From Nereocystis luetkeana (Eukaryota; Sar; Phaeophyceae; Laminariales; Laminariaceae): a DNA stretch of 64,000 nt. The notes beneath the pieces are model-generated. The model saw nothing but the letters and a program-made list of their open reading frames with translations, ran no database searches and was not told where the DNA came from. The position numbers and the translations under genes are program-made. The stretch spans positions 8,196,406-8,260,405 of the forward strand of contig JARUPZ010000018.1 of the NCBI GenBank assembly GCA_031213475.1, read 5' to 3'. Below are positions 53,871 to 63,674 of the stretch, one piece after another (within the stretch, counting starts at the first letter, position 1; each line of letters opens with the position of its first letter).

Positions 53871-53966
53871 CTCTTCATCGACAGGCATCCCGTCCGTCAC
53901 ACACAGGATGCCCAGCTCGCCCGTCATGTAGAGATAGAACACGTGATCCCCAGAGTGATGTCGAAC
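53871..53966 (-). CDS. Longin gene exon 2
   Basis: 96 bp, acceptor GGGCCTGAAAAG, donor GTGCGC, phase 0 to 0. It reads VRHHSGDHVFYLYMTGELG then ILCVTDGMPVDEE. The G-D-H-V-F-Y plus I-L-C-V-T-D spacing matches longin strands. Confidence 0.65.
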
Positions 53967-54008
53967 CTTTTCAGGCCCAGCTGCTGCTCCTGCTCCTGCT
54001 GTTGTTGC

Positions 54009-54041
<33 letters not shown>

Positions 54042-54142
54042 ATCCACGCCCCCCCCTCCGCCCCCTCCCCCTCCTCCTCCTCCTCCTCCTCCTCCTCCTC
54101 CTCCTCCTCCTCCTCCTCCTCCTGCTCCTCCTCCTCCTCCTC

Positions 54143-54176
<34 letters not shown>

Positions 54177-54785
54177 CGATCGCGAACTGCCGAATTTTTT
54201 TCTCCCTCGCTGTGTTGTGTTTTCGATATACAAGCAGTAAAAAAGAAAAAGAAGTCGGATCGTCGGGGAGAAAGAAAGCTTCACCGCGCAAGCACGACGA
54301 CGGCGAATCGTGCTTCGATAAATACGCGGGGAGCTGGTCGGACAGGGTGGGGGACGCCCTGCCGAACGAGGGCAAGCCTAGGCCATATACAGGCCAGAGA
54401 CGCGAGGCAAAGCTAATACTTCTTCGATTGAAGCACGAGTACGGTACTAACGTAGTCTACGGATGTACGCCTCGTGCCAGGTATCATACTGCGGTGACTT
54501 TCTCATCTCTTGCTCGTCGATGCATTCAACAGATTATCCCACCCCCAAAAACAGGGATTCTGCTATGTGTCTGTCCGTTTGTACGTACTCGCTCACCCGG
54601 ACCGCTGGCGACTGATGCGGCAGCGTGTCTATGAGCCGGCACGCCACGTCCGAGAAGTTACCCTGGTAGCTGAACGCCGTGTACGACGCTAGAACCTGCC
54701 TCCCTCCCCCCGAGAGCATGTCGGGCGGCGCTCCGCGTTGTTGATGTAAGGGCGCCAGCGCCGCTACTGCGGTGTGGATAAGCAT
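53871..54785 (-). CDS. Longin-domain (VAMP7-like R-SNARE or related) gene, first two exons
   Basis: Two phase-0 exons (listed separately) give a 95-residue N-terminal segment that matches a longin fold: VLASYTAFSYQGNFSDVAC followed after the splice by GDHVFYLYMTGELGILCVT and D. Longin domains open VAMP7, Ykt6 and Sec22 and regulate SNARE assembly in vesicle fusion. I found no convincing downstream exon for the SNARE helix or the membrane anchor below 53.87 kb, so it may have a long intron or be another longin protein. A stretch near 51.4 kb (RNAVRIERIFKRLRAEF) was considered, but the splice sites are poor. Confidence 0.6.
53980..54178. repeat. (CTG)n and (CCT)n triplet repeats in the longin intron
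   Basis: Two CTG runs (54,004-54,040 and 54,147-54,173) around a CCT run of about 85 bp. On the minus strand they place CAG and GAG repeats 10-210 bp before the exon 2 acceptor. They could be translated in several frames if retained, but the phase argues for an intron. Confidence 0.8.
54597..54785 (-). CDS. Longin gene exon 1
   Basis: 189 bp, 63 codons, ATG at 54,783-54,785, donor GTGAGC. It reads MLIHTAVAALAPLHQQRGA, then PDMLSGGGRQVLASYTAFS and YQGNFSDVACRLIDTLPHQ. GC-rich third positions run to the first ATG, supporting this start. An alternative is an acceptor at GGGAGGCAG before VLASY. Confidence 0.6.
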
Positions 54786-54789
54786 ACCT

Positions 54790-56500
54790 GGTTTAGAGCT
54801 CTTGACTAATCTACCAGCGGACAGAAGCAGTCCCGGCCAGTGCGCGGGGTGGAGGGGCGTGCTCCTTCAGAGCCCACTCCCTGCACCTGTCATTAGTAGC
54901 TGGGGCCGCCGAAAGCTTTGCCTGGGTACTGTTCGACACAGCAAAGCGTCAGAGGGTGAAACTTCACAGCCTCGAAGGTGAAAGGCGAAAGGTGGGGATT
55001 AAACAGCACCAGAATTCTCGTTTGGGTCGCCGCGCGCCAGTTCAACTATTATATGCCCGGGATCTCCCCTGTATAAAAACGCACAGTCGGCGTGTTGGAA
55101 ACCTTTGGCTCCAGACTCCAGACAACGCCGCAATCGTTAGGTGCGCTTGACCAACTTTACTTGCTGCGCTTTGTTCGAGTGGGCTGTATTCAACGGCATG
55201 CTGTCCTCGGGCTTCGTCGCAGGATTTCTCTGTATTACCGTCGGGCATGCAGTCCTCAGGTAAGGCAAGGTTTCCGCTCACACATCACGACTCTGCAACA
55301 GCCCAAAATGCATTTGTTGCAGAAATAAACAATTCGTGCGAGAGTTTCACAGCAGTTCACGTCTTTGCCCGCAGGTACGAGGTAAAAAGTAAAGCAGACA
55401 GCAACCTCTGCTGTGTGTACCTGTTGAGACATGGTGCGTATCATGCCTGGTGTGGTTCTGTGTCGAGCATTGATGGAGTATTATTGTATCCCGACGCAAG
55501 GAGCCGTTGAGGGCGGATGCAGTGAAGCAGCGAAAGGGGCGACGAACTCTGGTGACGGTGTGTTGTGCTATTAATAGACTGGCGCGCCGACTGCGGTTGT
55601 TGTTCGCAGCGTCCACGTGTGCCCTCGGGCTCCATCAGACGGCGGTATGATCTGCCGCCTGCGGCATTCTGATCACATGCCTGGTACCTGGTACTCGGTA
55701 CCTGGTGGTATATTCGTAGGAGATAGGAGGATATAACCCTCCACATGCTGCAGGAGCTATGTTATGGGTGGTCTTGCTCTCAATATTCTACCAACTGCAC
55801 CGTTTGCTCAGAACACAGCGCAATCGCAATGCTGCGAAACCGACAACTACTACCCTCTCATCCATCTGCTTGCCACAACTGCTCAAGTTTAGTACCGCAG
55901 TCCCGTTTTGGGGACAAACTATTAAAATTTGATTGGTTTGTCGTACTGCAGTTCCAAAAGTATTTGTGAATGCATTTGAGTGTTGTGAATACTCCTACTG
56001 GATATGCTGCCAGACCCGCTACCCGCAATCCGTGTTCGGCTGCGTGTTCGGGCTAACTTCCGTTCGCCATTGACACTAGGCGCGTCGAGGTGTCCTTGGC
56101 GACCGGCCGGTTACCTCTTCGAGTCCGTGGCCGAAGTATCCTCGTGTTTGCGCGTTCAAAACCCGGGGTTGGGGGTCCTTTATCCTTCCGAAGGCGAACG
56201 CCTGTCGAGTCGCTGCAAACTAAACACATCGCGGTTGCTGTACTGCTGTAGTTCGTGCGATGCTCCCGTGTCGAAGGGTGCTACCCGTATCAAATGCGGC
56301 GAACTAACAACAGGATAAAAAGGAGTAGAACGCGATCGTTTACAGCAGTTCAGCAGGACGTCGTATAACTACAAATATGATACCCCCATCCGCAGGTATA
56401 TAGTCTAACTACGTACGAGTACCAGGTACGTGTTTTTTTGTTTGAGTCGAGGCAAGGCCGAGCCTTCACGGGGCTCCCAACTAGGTTCAGATTGAGGGCA
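54790..56500. other. Region upstream of the longin gene, no further gene recognised
   Basis: Should contain the promoters of the divergent longin (minus) and desaturase (plus) genes. I see no TATA-like element I trust. Holds TACCWGGTA words at 55,685 and 56,420. Confidence 0.35.
55884..55961. mobile_element. MITE family 1 copy, partly deleted
   Basis: AAGTTTAGTACCGCAGTCCC at the left; the right arm lost its CCCCAAAACGGG block. About 78 bp remain. Confidence 0.7.
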
Positions 56501-57222
56501 AACTTCAAAGGGCGAACATGGAAGTTACTGTAGCAATAGTCACAGTTTCGGCGATGGAATTAGACGACATGCCGCGACTTTGTAGCAATTTCGGTGGCCG
56601 GTACGGTCACTTCCATGCTCTGTCACAGAATGGTCACCTTCGTGAAATGCGAGAACGATACAGTCGTGGCGAGGCAAGCCTGGCAACAAGTCAGTCCGTC
56701 GAAACGAGCGCAGCCCCCCCCACCCCTCCCCCTCCTTCCGCTCCGATTCCAAGCATGGTTTTGGGCTTCCTGATTGGCGTATAGGCACGAGCCGATGATT
56801 AATGTCGTACCCTTCGTTGCGTGCGCTGCGTAAGCCCTCGGGAAGCGCGCTCGGGGTGGATGCACCCGAAACTGCTGTTCTTGGGGTGGGGTTTATGTTT
56901 TCCCTCGTTAGCGTCCCATATCAAAACCTCTAGAGCTTGGCCCGGGAGCCCCCGGCGCAATTTCTAGAGCAGCAGCAGCAGCGTGGGATGCTCATAAACC
57001 GCAGACACTAGACATACACTGCTGCTGGTGGTGGTGGTGTGCTTCCGCAACAGCCTTCGTGGCCAATGGCCTTCCCTCCCGCCCCAACACCGCCGATCGC
57101 ACAACGGATGTCATGGTGGTAAGTTCCCCCTGCGATATTGCCAAGCCTGAGCTTTTGCCCTCCCGCGTTGCGCCCCGCCTCCTTCCCGCCCGCACGCGCT
57201 TGTACATAGCTCTGTGCTGCAG

Positions 57223-57288
57223 TTTAACTTCTACCGCCGGCGTGCCTCCGACCCTGAGCAGTGGAAAGTGCAACCGGAAAAGAAACAC
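57223..57288 (+). CDS. Desaturase-family gene exon (first one recognised)
   Basis: 66 bp, acceptor TGTGCTGCAG, donor GTGAGA, phase 0 to 0. It reads FNFYRRRASDPEQWKVQPE then KKH. The W-K-x-Q-P motif precedes the first histidine box region in the family. Confidence 0.75.
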
Positions 57289-60126
57289 GTGAGACTTGTT
57301 CTTTGTTTGCAGTGCCCGGGTGCGCCACACTTAGAAGCAGCGAGCAAAACGCTGCTGGGGTTGCACGAGCCGCGTAATGCCCACCCACTCCCCCCCACCC
57401 TCTCGCGACAGAACCCGGATCCTTGCCTTGGGCGGGCAGGGTTAAGGAGACGGTTGACGCGGATCGCCCCGGCGAAGTCTCCCTCGGCTCTTATCACGCT
57501 CTTGGATACGATGTTCCTTTCTTGCTGTTGACGCTCGGTTAACTACCATTCATGGCGTTCTTCTTACGCGTGCAAACGATTCAGAGCCTGCGAGAGGTGG
57601 AGGCACGACGGTGGTGGCTCCCTCTCCGGAGCCTTCTCCGAATAGGCCCCGAGAAGGTTGGCCGGCACCCCTTCCACGGCCTGTTCGCGACGATCAACGT
57701 GCTCACGGCATCCGTCATTGCTGGCACGGTGAGGCTTTGACATAATACTCGAGCTTGCGCGGCGCGGCGCTATCGCGTAGTAGGCAGAAACCAGAGAGCG
57801 GCGGGTAAGAGACGTACAACACAGCGTTCTTTTGTTTTCACGCATGGCGCTAGGCCTAGACGCTAGGGACACGCTGGCGCGGGCTTTTTGTTTTGTCGGT
57901 CGCTCTCGACGGTGCGACGATGGCGGTGCGGTTCGGCCTACCACGCTCCCCGCCCGCCTCCCCGTCCTGTGGATCTGTCCTGCCCGTCGCCGAAAAAAGG
58001 AAAGGTTCCCGAGCAATCAATATTTTATTGCGGGGCCGATGATTCTCTGTCGATTTTTCTTCGGGCATGGCAGGTGGCGCACTTGATCGGGGAGGGCAAG
58101 ACGAAAGTGTATGCGGCAACAGAAAGCTCCCTCTGGCGGTTCACGGTGGGACTGGCCCAGGCGCTGGCTTGGCAAAGCATATTAGAGTATTACTGGCACA
58201 GGTGACTGACTGACTGACTAACTGGCTGACTGAATGACCGCCGTGCGAAGCGAAGGCGTCGGCGCTTGCTCTGTCCTCGCGGTCGCCAAGTAGGGCTCAC
58301 GGCTTAAAGCCCTTTTTCTAATGCAAGACTAGTCCACACTAAACCCAAAGGTTTTGTGCCCACAAGAGTGGGTGCAGCTCTAAAGGGATTAAGGCGCGCA
58401 AGCAGCTGCACCCGTCACTGGGTATGTTTGTGCGTCAACCATCACCAGGCTCTTCATGGGGGCGACGTTAGACCAGGATGCTGCTATTACGGGGGACCAT
58501 AGTTAATAGGACCAAATATTGTTAGTAAAAATGGTTAAATATGTAGGTTTTTATGTATACCATAGGTCCTATTAACTACGGTCCCCCGTAATAATAAAGT
58601 TATCCATACGCCACCCTCTGCCCACGCTCAGCTCAAGGCCTAGCTGAAGGCGTACCCGCATACCGCCCCCGCGCGCCGCCTCCGCACGCCGTACGTCGTT
58701 TCCCGGTCCCCGCCGGCAAAGGTTAATGCACCTGCCGGTGGTATACGCGAGGCTGCACAAGTACCACCACTTCTACAAGAGCCCTGAGCCCTTCGACGAC
58801 CTGGTGGGTTACCGTTGAGGTGCGCAGGACTCACTGCCCCTCGGCTCCAGCTGCAATTTCGCAACCAATTACGACGGATTGTTTTTTGGGCACGTGCTAT
58901 AGGTGCGGCCGGGTGGCCCCTCCAGGCTGGTCTCCTAAGAAGGGAGTCGGTGCCATGGGAAAGGACGTGGAGAGTGTCGCGAAGAGGGTTGTCCCAAGGA
59001 TGTCGCTGCTGTTGTATGTTCTGTCGTGGGCTGGGGCAGAGGAACTGCTGCCATTGCCACGTGCAAACCGATACAAGTTTCAGATTTTCATACAGGGTTA
59101 CCCTCAAAACGGTAAATCAGTGTTGTGTTCATGTTGCGAGCTCCTAGTATATTGTAAGATCCTTCGTTTGACCGCCAACCCCCCCCCCCCCCTCACCCCC
59201 CCCCCCCCCCTTCCCGCCCCACCCCCTCTTCCTTTGCTCCGCTGATTCCCATCTCCTTTTGTTACTACCGCCATGTTCCATATATTCATCCGATTCGCGC
59301 GAAGATGATCCATCCCCTGGAGGCTTTCGGATACTGTCTTCAGCTGTACTCCCCTCCGTTCGTGTTTTCGATGCCGATGTCGAGTTTCGTGGCGTACATG
59401 GTGGTTTGCGGCACGTGCGGGGTTCTTGACCACAGTGGGGTGGCGTTTTCGGTGCCGGGGTTGTACGACACGGCAGGTGAGGAGAAGGCGCAGGCTCATG
59501 TGATAAGCTTGGGGGCGGTTTTTTCGGCGAAACCCGGAGAGGCAACACACCACCTCCATGGGGAGAATGCTATACGTATCTGCTGATGTTATGCTCCTTT
59601 AAAGGAAAAGTATAGACCGAATGTCCCCCTGTGCTTCAAGTACACGGCGTGTGCTACGTGATGTCACGGCCCTCTCTTCTTGTCTTGCTGGGCTGCAGGA
59701 GGGGTTAGGCATCGGTCTGGAAGGAAACTCTCTCCCGCCCCCGCCCCGCTCGTGCGAGATCTGCCACGCGTTATTGGTTCGAACTCATTTCTTTGCTCGA
59801 TGAACAGATTTTTGTGCCGACGATCCAGCAGCCCCTCCGAGGCTTTCCTAATTCGTCCCTCGGAATTTAGTAAAACTGGCAGCAACATCAGCATCAGCAG
59901 CAGCAGGAGTAGCAGCGGTACTAACGCGATCGCCGATTCTGTACCTGCTCTTCCTCGCCCCCTCTCTTGCTCGTTGCCAGATCACGACCGTCACCACTCG
60001 CGTTTCGAGGTGAACTACGCTTTTCCGTTCCCCTTTTTAGACGTCCTCCACGGCACGTACGAGGGAAGCTTCTTAGGAAAACGATACAGCTGCGGCGGGC
60101 GATCACGACGAGCGTATCGGTCATAG
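57223..60126 (+). CDS. Fatty-acid hydroxylase / sterol desaturase superfamily gene, 3' part
   Basis: Six exons join in perfect phase and end at TAG 60,124-60,126. The product is an integral-membrane di-iron oxygenase of the ER. The histidine motifs are visible: HRLMH (exons 58,074-58,201 and 58,722-58,803), HKYHH, and HDRHH (last exon). The conserved segments QWKVQP, PFDDL..HPLEAFGY, GVLDHSG and NYAFPFPFLDVLHGTYEG also fit. Members act as sterol C-4/C-5 oxidases or alkane/fatty-acid hydroxylases, and I cannot tell which this is. The N-terminal exons with the first membrane spans lie upstream of 57,223 and were not found. No frame damage is seen, so the gene is probably functional. Confidence 0.85.
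57657..57728 (+). CDS. Desaturase-family gene exon
   Basis: 72 bp reading VGRHPFHGLFATINVLTAS then VIAGT, donor GTGAGG, phase 0. The start could be three bases earlier (AAG) because two AG acceptors lie together. It matches the family segment ahead of a membrane span. Confidence 0.7.
58074..58201 (+). CDS. Desaturase-family gene exon
   Basis: 128 bp, acceptor ATGGCAG, donor GTGACT, phase 0 in and 2 out. It reads VAHLIGEGKTKVYAATESS, LWRFTVGLAQALAWQSILE and YYWHR. The terminal H-R begins the first histidine box. Confidence 0.85.
58201..58230. repeat. (GACT)n microsatellite at a splice donor
   Basis: GTGACTGACTGACTGACTAAC starts at the donor GT itself, so the repeat abuts the exon end. Confidence 0.7.
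58487..58591. mobile_element. MITE family 2 copy in the desaturase intron
   Basis: Perfect TTACGGGGGACCATAG and CTACGGTCCCCCGTAA ends, TA on both sides. It lies 130 bp before the next exon and has the unmodified TATGTAGGTTTT centre. Confidence 0.9.
58722..58803 (+). CDS. Desaturase-family gene exon
   Basis: 82 bp, acceptor CCGGCAAAG, donor GTGGGT, phase 2 in and 0 out. It reads LMHLPVVYARLHKYHHFYK then SPEPFDDL. Completes HRLMH and carries HKYHH, both iron-ligand boxes. Confidence 0.9.
59305..59476 (+). CDS. Desaturase-family gene exon
   Basis: 172 bp, acceptor CGCGCGAAG, donor GTGAGG, phase 0 in and 1 out. It reads MIHPLEAFGYCLQLYSPPF, VFSMPMSSFVAYMVVCGTC and GVLDHSGVAFSVPGLYDTA. Includes a membrane-spanning stretch and the D-H of a further metal-site segment. 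Confidence 0.9.
59981..60126 (+). CDS. Desaturase-family gene terminal exon
   Basis: 146 bp, acceptor TCGTTGCCAG, phase 1 in, stop TAG. It reads DHDRHHSRFEVNYAFPFPF, then LDVLHGTYEGSFLGKRYSC and a basic tail. The first Asp codon is split. H-D-R-H-H is the last histidine box. A partner retroelement begins about 25 bp after the stop. Confidence 0.9.
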
Positions 60127-60149
60127 TCAGAGAGCGCCGGGGCGGTGGG

Positions 60150-60550
60150 GTGTACTCGGTATCATGCATGGCCGTAGTCGTATGACCATAGACCCTCGCA
60201 TCCCTACAATACCGGGACGGAGCACGTCGGGCTTTCACCGACCAGCCAGGCATTGCTTGCCCCAAGCGCGAAGCGCCGTGAGGTGTCCGTCGAGTCGCAT
60301 GAAGAGGGAGCTGCATTCTACTCAGAAGGCGGACTTGCATATGGATGACAACTTCGATGAGTTGAGTTAATTTCCGGTCTGTCCACTTCCAGAAACGGCA
60401 TTGGGAGTACTATGTAACTGCCTCTTGGTTGCCTTACCACAAACACTGCGTGATAAAACCATTCCCCGTGTGCGGAGTAAGATTCTCCACCCCTCACGAA
60501 TGATATATAGCTCGACCATCAGCTGAGAACGGCCGCCAAAAAAAAGCGGT
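60150..60550 (-). mobile_element. Partner retroelement, near full-length
   Basis: Minus strand from about 60,565 (ACAACCAGGGTACCG then T run) to a 3' end at about 60,150 (GAGTACACCCC). The best reference copy together with 19.86-20.31 kb. It sits inside or just after the desaturase 3' UTR, in opposite orientation. Confidence 0.8.
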
Positions 60551-60649
60551 ACCCTGGTTGTCTAGCTCAAGTAGTCAGCGGCATGTTTTTCAGTGTCGTT
60601 GCCAACCGACGGCAACCCAGCCTATATATCAGGGTATAATATAATACAT

Positions 60650-60825
60650 AGGGGGAGGGTACTCATGTCATGCATGGCCGTAGTCGTATGAACATATACC
60701 CTCGCACCCCCTAAATGCCGATCCGGAGGCGGTGTGCGTGTATGCCTCCGAGGGGGGCGGTGACCACATTTATTGCTTGCCTTAGTCAAGTGATTTTTTA
60801 CCTTTCGAGACGGAGGGGGGGGGGT
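60650..60825 (-). mobile_element. LINE-tail fragments
   Basis: A partner-element 3' end (60,655-60,725) next to a LINE 3' end (about 60,763-60,817), each bounded by a G-rich tract. Confidence 0.6.
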
Positions 60826-61344
60826 TAACCAGTACTGAATCTTCTAGGGATTGTATTGCTACCACAGCAATAGGAGTAGCTGCAGGCCGTTTATTACACG
60901 TCATCGTACGTGCGTAGTCGGTGAGGGTAGTGCCTGGATACGTTCTCGGACGAGGCAGATGGAAGGCAGTGGTTTCGGACGACCCGTGCGGGTGGTGTGG
61001 CTTGTTCGCGTGGTGGCGCTGACGGAACGGAGGGGGAGTGGGGCGGTCGAGTCGGGGAAGACCTGTCCTTCGAACAGACGCTAGCGTCTTCCCTTTTCTT
61101 GGTGGTTTGCGAGGAAGGAAAACGTGACTTTTGTCATACGTGCGCGTACTTGAAAGCAGTTGCAGTCACCAGTTGCCACTGGTACCACGAGGACCCCGGC
61201 CCGTGTCTCTCTTGTTTTTTGTTCCTGTTCTTTCGTTATTGTCTGCCCCTTTTCTTATTGTGTCGAAATGCGTACATAGCACTGCGTTCTCGTGACCTCA
61301 CTGCCCCTCCCCCATTCTTGCAAGACGCCGAACACCTCACCGTG

Positions 61345-61465
61345 CTCCGAAGCAACGTCTGCTTGATCGGTAAAAACCCGACGTGCTCTGTCCCGGCGTT
61401 GTCGGGGTGCAAGGGTCTATGTTCATACGACCACGGTCGCGCATGATATCGAACACCTTCCCCCC
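61345..61465 (+). mobile_element. Partner retroelement 3' fragment, plus strand
   Basis: GTAAAAACCCGACGTGCTC, TTGTCGGGGTGCAAGGGTC and GCATGATATCGAACACC, followed by a C-rich tract. Confidence 0.65.
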
Positions 61466-61469
61466 CCTC

Positions 61470-62160
61470 CCCGGGCCAATTCTGAAGTTTAAAGCCGGGT
61501 ATTTCATTAAGTGGTGCTGTATAATGGGTGCAGTTTTCGTGAGCAGCGGCGTCATCATCGTTCGGCTCCAGAAGTCTCTGTTCCGGAGCAAGGAGTAACT
61601 GCGAAAAAATACCGGCACGTTGTGGGCGGTGAAGTACGCGTGGCAGTGCCCGTGCGTAGCGGGGTTGGCGAGGGGAGCACCCATTGTTAGTATGTACCGC
61701 TCTTTTATTGAGTACCAGGTATGCAGAATTGAAGAAACGTCGGCTGTGACCGAACGTTCGATATATTTTTTATGGTTTGTGCTGTGCTTCCACAGCTCCA
61801 GCAGATAATCGATTTACGCTTCATGATCTACAAACGGTTGTTGTCCCCAGGAAGACATATGTCCGATCTTGTATTACCAGGTATGCGGTTTTATCATGGC
61901 TCATGTTGCCGGGTGGGACTCGTAAAAACTGAATGATCTTAGCGCGTGTTTCCCGGGGTACATAACGTGTAAAGCGTACTGTATGCAGATCCTGCACAAC
62001 CTCTCACGACGGCACCAGACGAGGAGCTACATGATCTACTGTACTACTGTAGATAGATAGATGGGAGATATCATGATCTGTGTTGATCTATCCGATCTGT
62101 CCGAGCTGTGAGTGCCTTCGGTCGATTGTCCTACGTAGGGTATGGAGCTCGTGGAAGTTA
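61470..62160. other. No gene recognised
   Basis: A plus-strand frame (61,470-61,598) has a hydrophobic stretch, CIMGAVFVSSGVIIV, and ends LFRSKE then stop. It is isolated. TACCAGGTA at 61,714 and 61,875. Confidence 0.3.
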
Positions 62161-62510
62161 GGCCCCGGTGGTTCAAGTGGTTAACCTCGAATTTCACTTG
62201 TGTTTGAGTCCTGGGTTCGAGCCCCAGGTGGGTCGGACATTTGACTTCATTTGCAAAATTAAAAATAAAAAAGGATTCAATTGTTGAGAGCGCCTTGCAG
62301 CGGCGTGGGTAGGCACAATTCGATGCGAGTCGACGAGGGAAGAAAAGGCTGAAATCTTCTGGCGATAAAAATGAAGGCACGTACCGTAGCGGGAAGGGGG
62401 TAGAAGAGCCTGCTATGTGACCCCGGATCTGAGTTACGAGTTGGAGGGAGAGAGAAGAAGAAGATGTGCGAAGATAATAAATGGGATGAGCAAAAAAAAA
62501 AAAAAAAAAA
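62161..62510 (+). mobile_element. tRNA-derived SINE, copy 2 (full length)
   Basis: Same tRNA-like head (A box TGGTTCAAGTGG; B box GGTTCGAGCCC), same body and A tail of about 19. GAAGAAGAAG expansion near the 3' end. No clear target-site duplication. Confidence 0.85.
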
Positions 62511-62938
62511 CGGTAGATCGGCGACCCGTCGGTAGATCGATAGGCCGTCGGTAGATCGGTGACTCGTCCCTGGGTGATACAACCAGAGCCAACAGGGCTG
62601 TTTCGCCACCCTCGTATCCTGGGTTGGAGCAACGACGAAACACGAGTGAGTATTCGTGTAGGGCCTGCATAGAAGGCTGCGTAGTGGAGGAGTGAAGGCA
62701 AAAAAAAAAAAATGCGTATGCATCTCTTCGTTCGGTTGCATAAAGGAACTGAACCACACTAGCATGTGCCGAGCGTGGTGAGCGTGTTCTCACTACTGGA
62801 GGTATGGAGTTCATACGGACACTCTAATCTACTGTACGTAAGGTGTCCCAGATGTACCGGTAGCTCGCGGTTACGCAGAAAAACAAATGTATTTCCGTTG
62901 GAAGCTCATTCTTACCGATACAGAGTTGTATATATTAA

Positions 62939-63095
62939 TAGTAGTAGTAGTAGTAGTAGTATTGGTGGTGATGGTACTTATAGAAGAGTAGAATAACATA
63001 TGCCAGGTATATATATATATATATTGTGTATATGTGTGTTTGACGTGTTGCTGGGGTATATATACATATATATTATATATATTATATATATATAT
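62939..63095. repeat. (GTA)n and (AT)n microsatellites
   Basis: Eight GTA units at 62,939-62,960, then TATATA tracts at 63,008-63,025 and 63,055-63,095. Confidence 0.8.
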
Positions 63096-63099
63096 TGCT

Positions 63100-63660
63100 A
63101 GAGACTCACACATATCCCGTTCCAGGTTTGCCTCTCAGGCCGGGTCCCGCGTTGTCACTCACCTGAGCTTGGCGTTGCCCTATTCGGGTGGATGTTGATG
63201 GGTCTGAAACCAGGGCTCAGCCTATGGCTCGCCCCCCCCCTGTTCCCTATCCACGTACACGCCTTCCACGCAGTATGCCATCCCTTTGCCGTATGTGAGG
63301 GGAAGATACTTTGCTACCCTCCTAAGACTTTGTAGGCCTTCCAGAGCAATCCAGAACACAGGCAAGCTCATCCTGATAGGAGGTAACCAGAAACATGGAA
63401 GCCTGGGGTAACCACCTGTGTCCACGAACTAGACCATGCATCGAAGGTGCCAGTTCTCAACATCCAAGCAGAGCATACTATGGAAGACTGGAGCAAATAC
63501 CTGCTGCCCAAACTAGAACATGAACCGTAGATGCGGCTCCTCAAACCCCCTCCCACTTTCATCTCTACTCTGCGAAGCTACGAACCCTCTGTCGACAGGA
63601 CACGGAGAAAAGGCCCGACCCGAAAGGGGCTCGAAACACGTGAGCACCGCCGCTACCGCC
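63100..63660. other. No gene recognised
   Basis: About 550 bp of unique sequence. Two short direct-repeat words (GGAAGCCTGGGGTAACCACC and GAAGACTGGAGCAAATACC type) suggest retroelement remains, without a readable protein. Confidence 0.3.
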
Positions 63661-63674
63661 GCAGCGGGAGTGGA

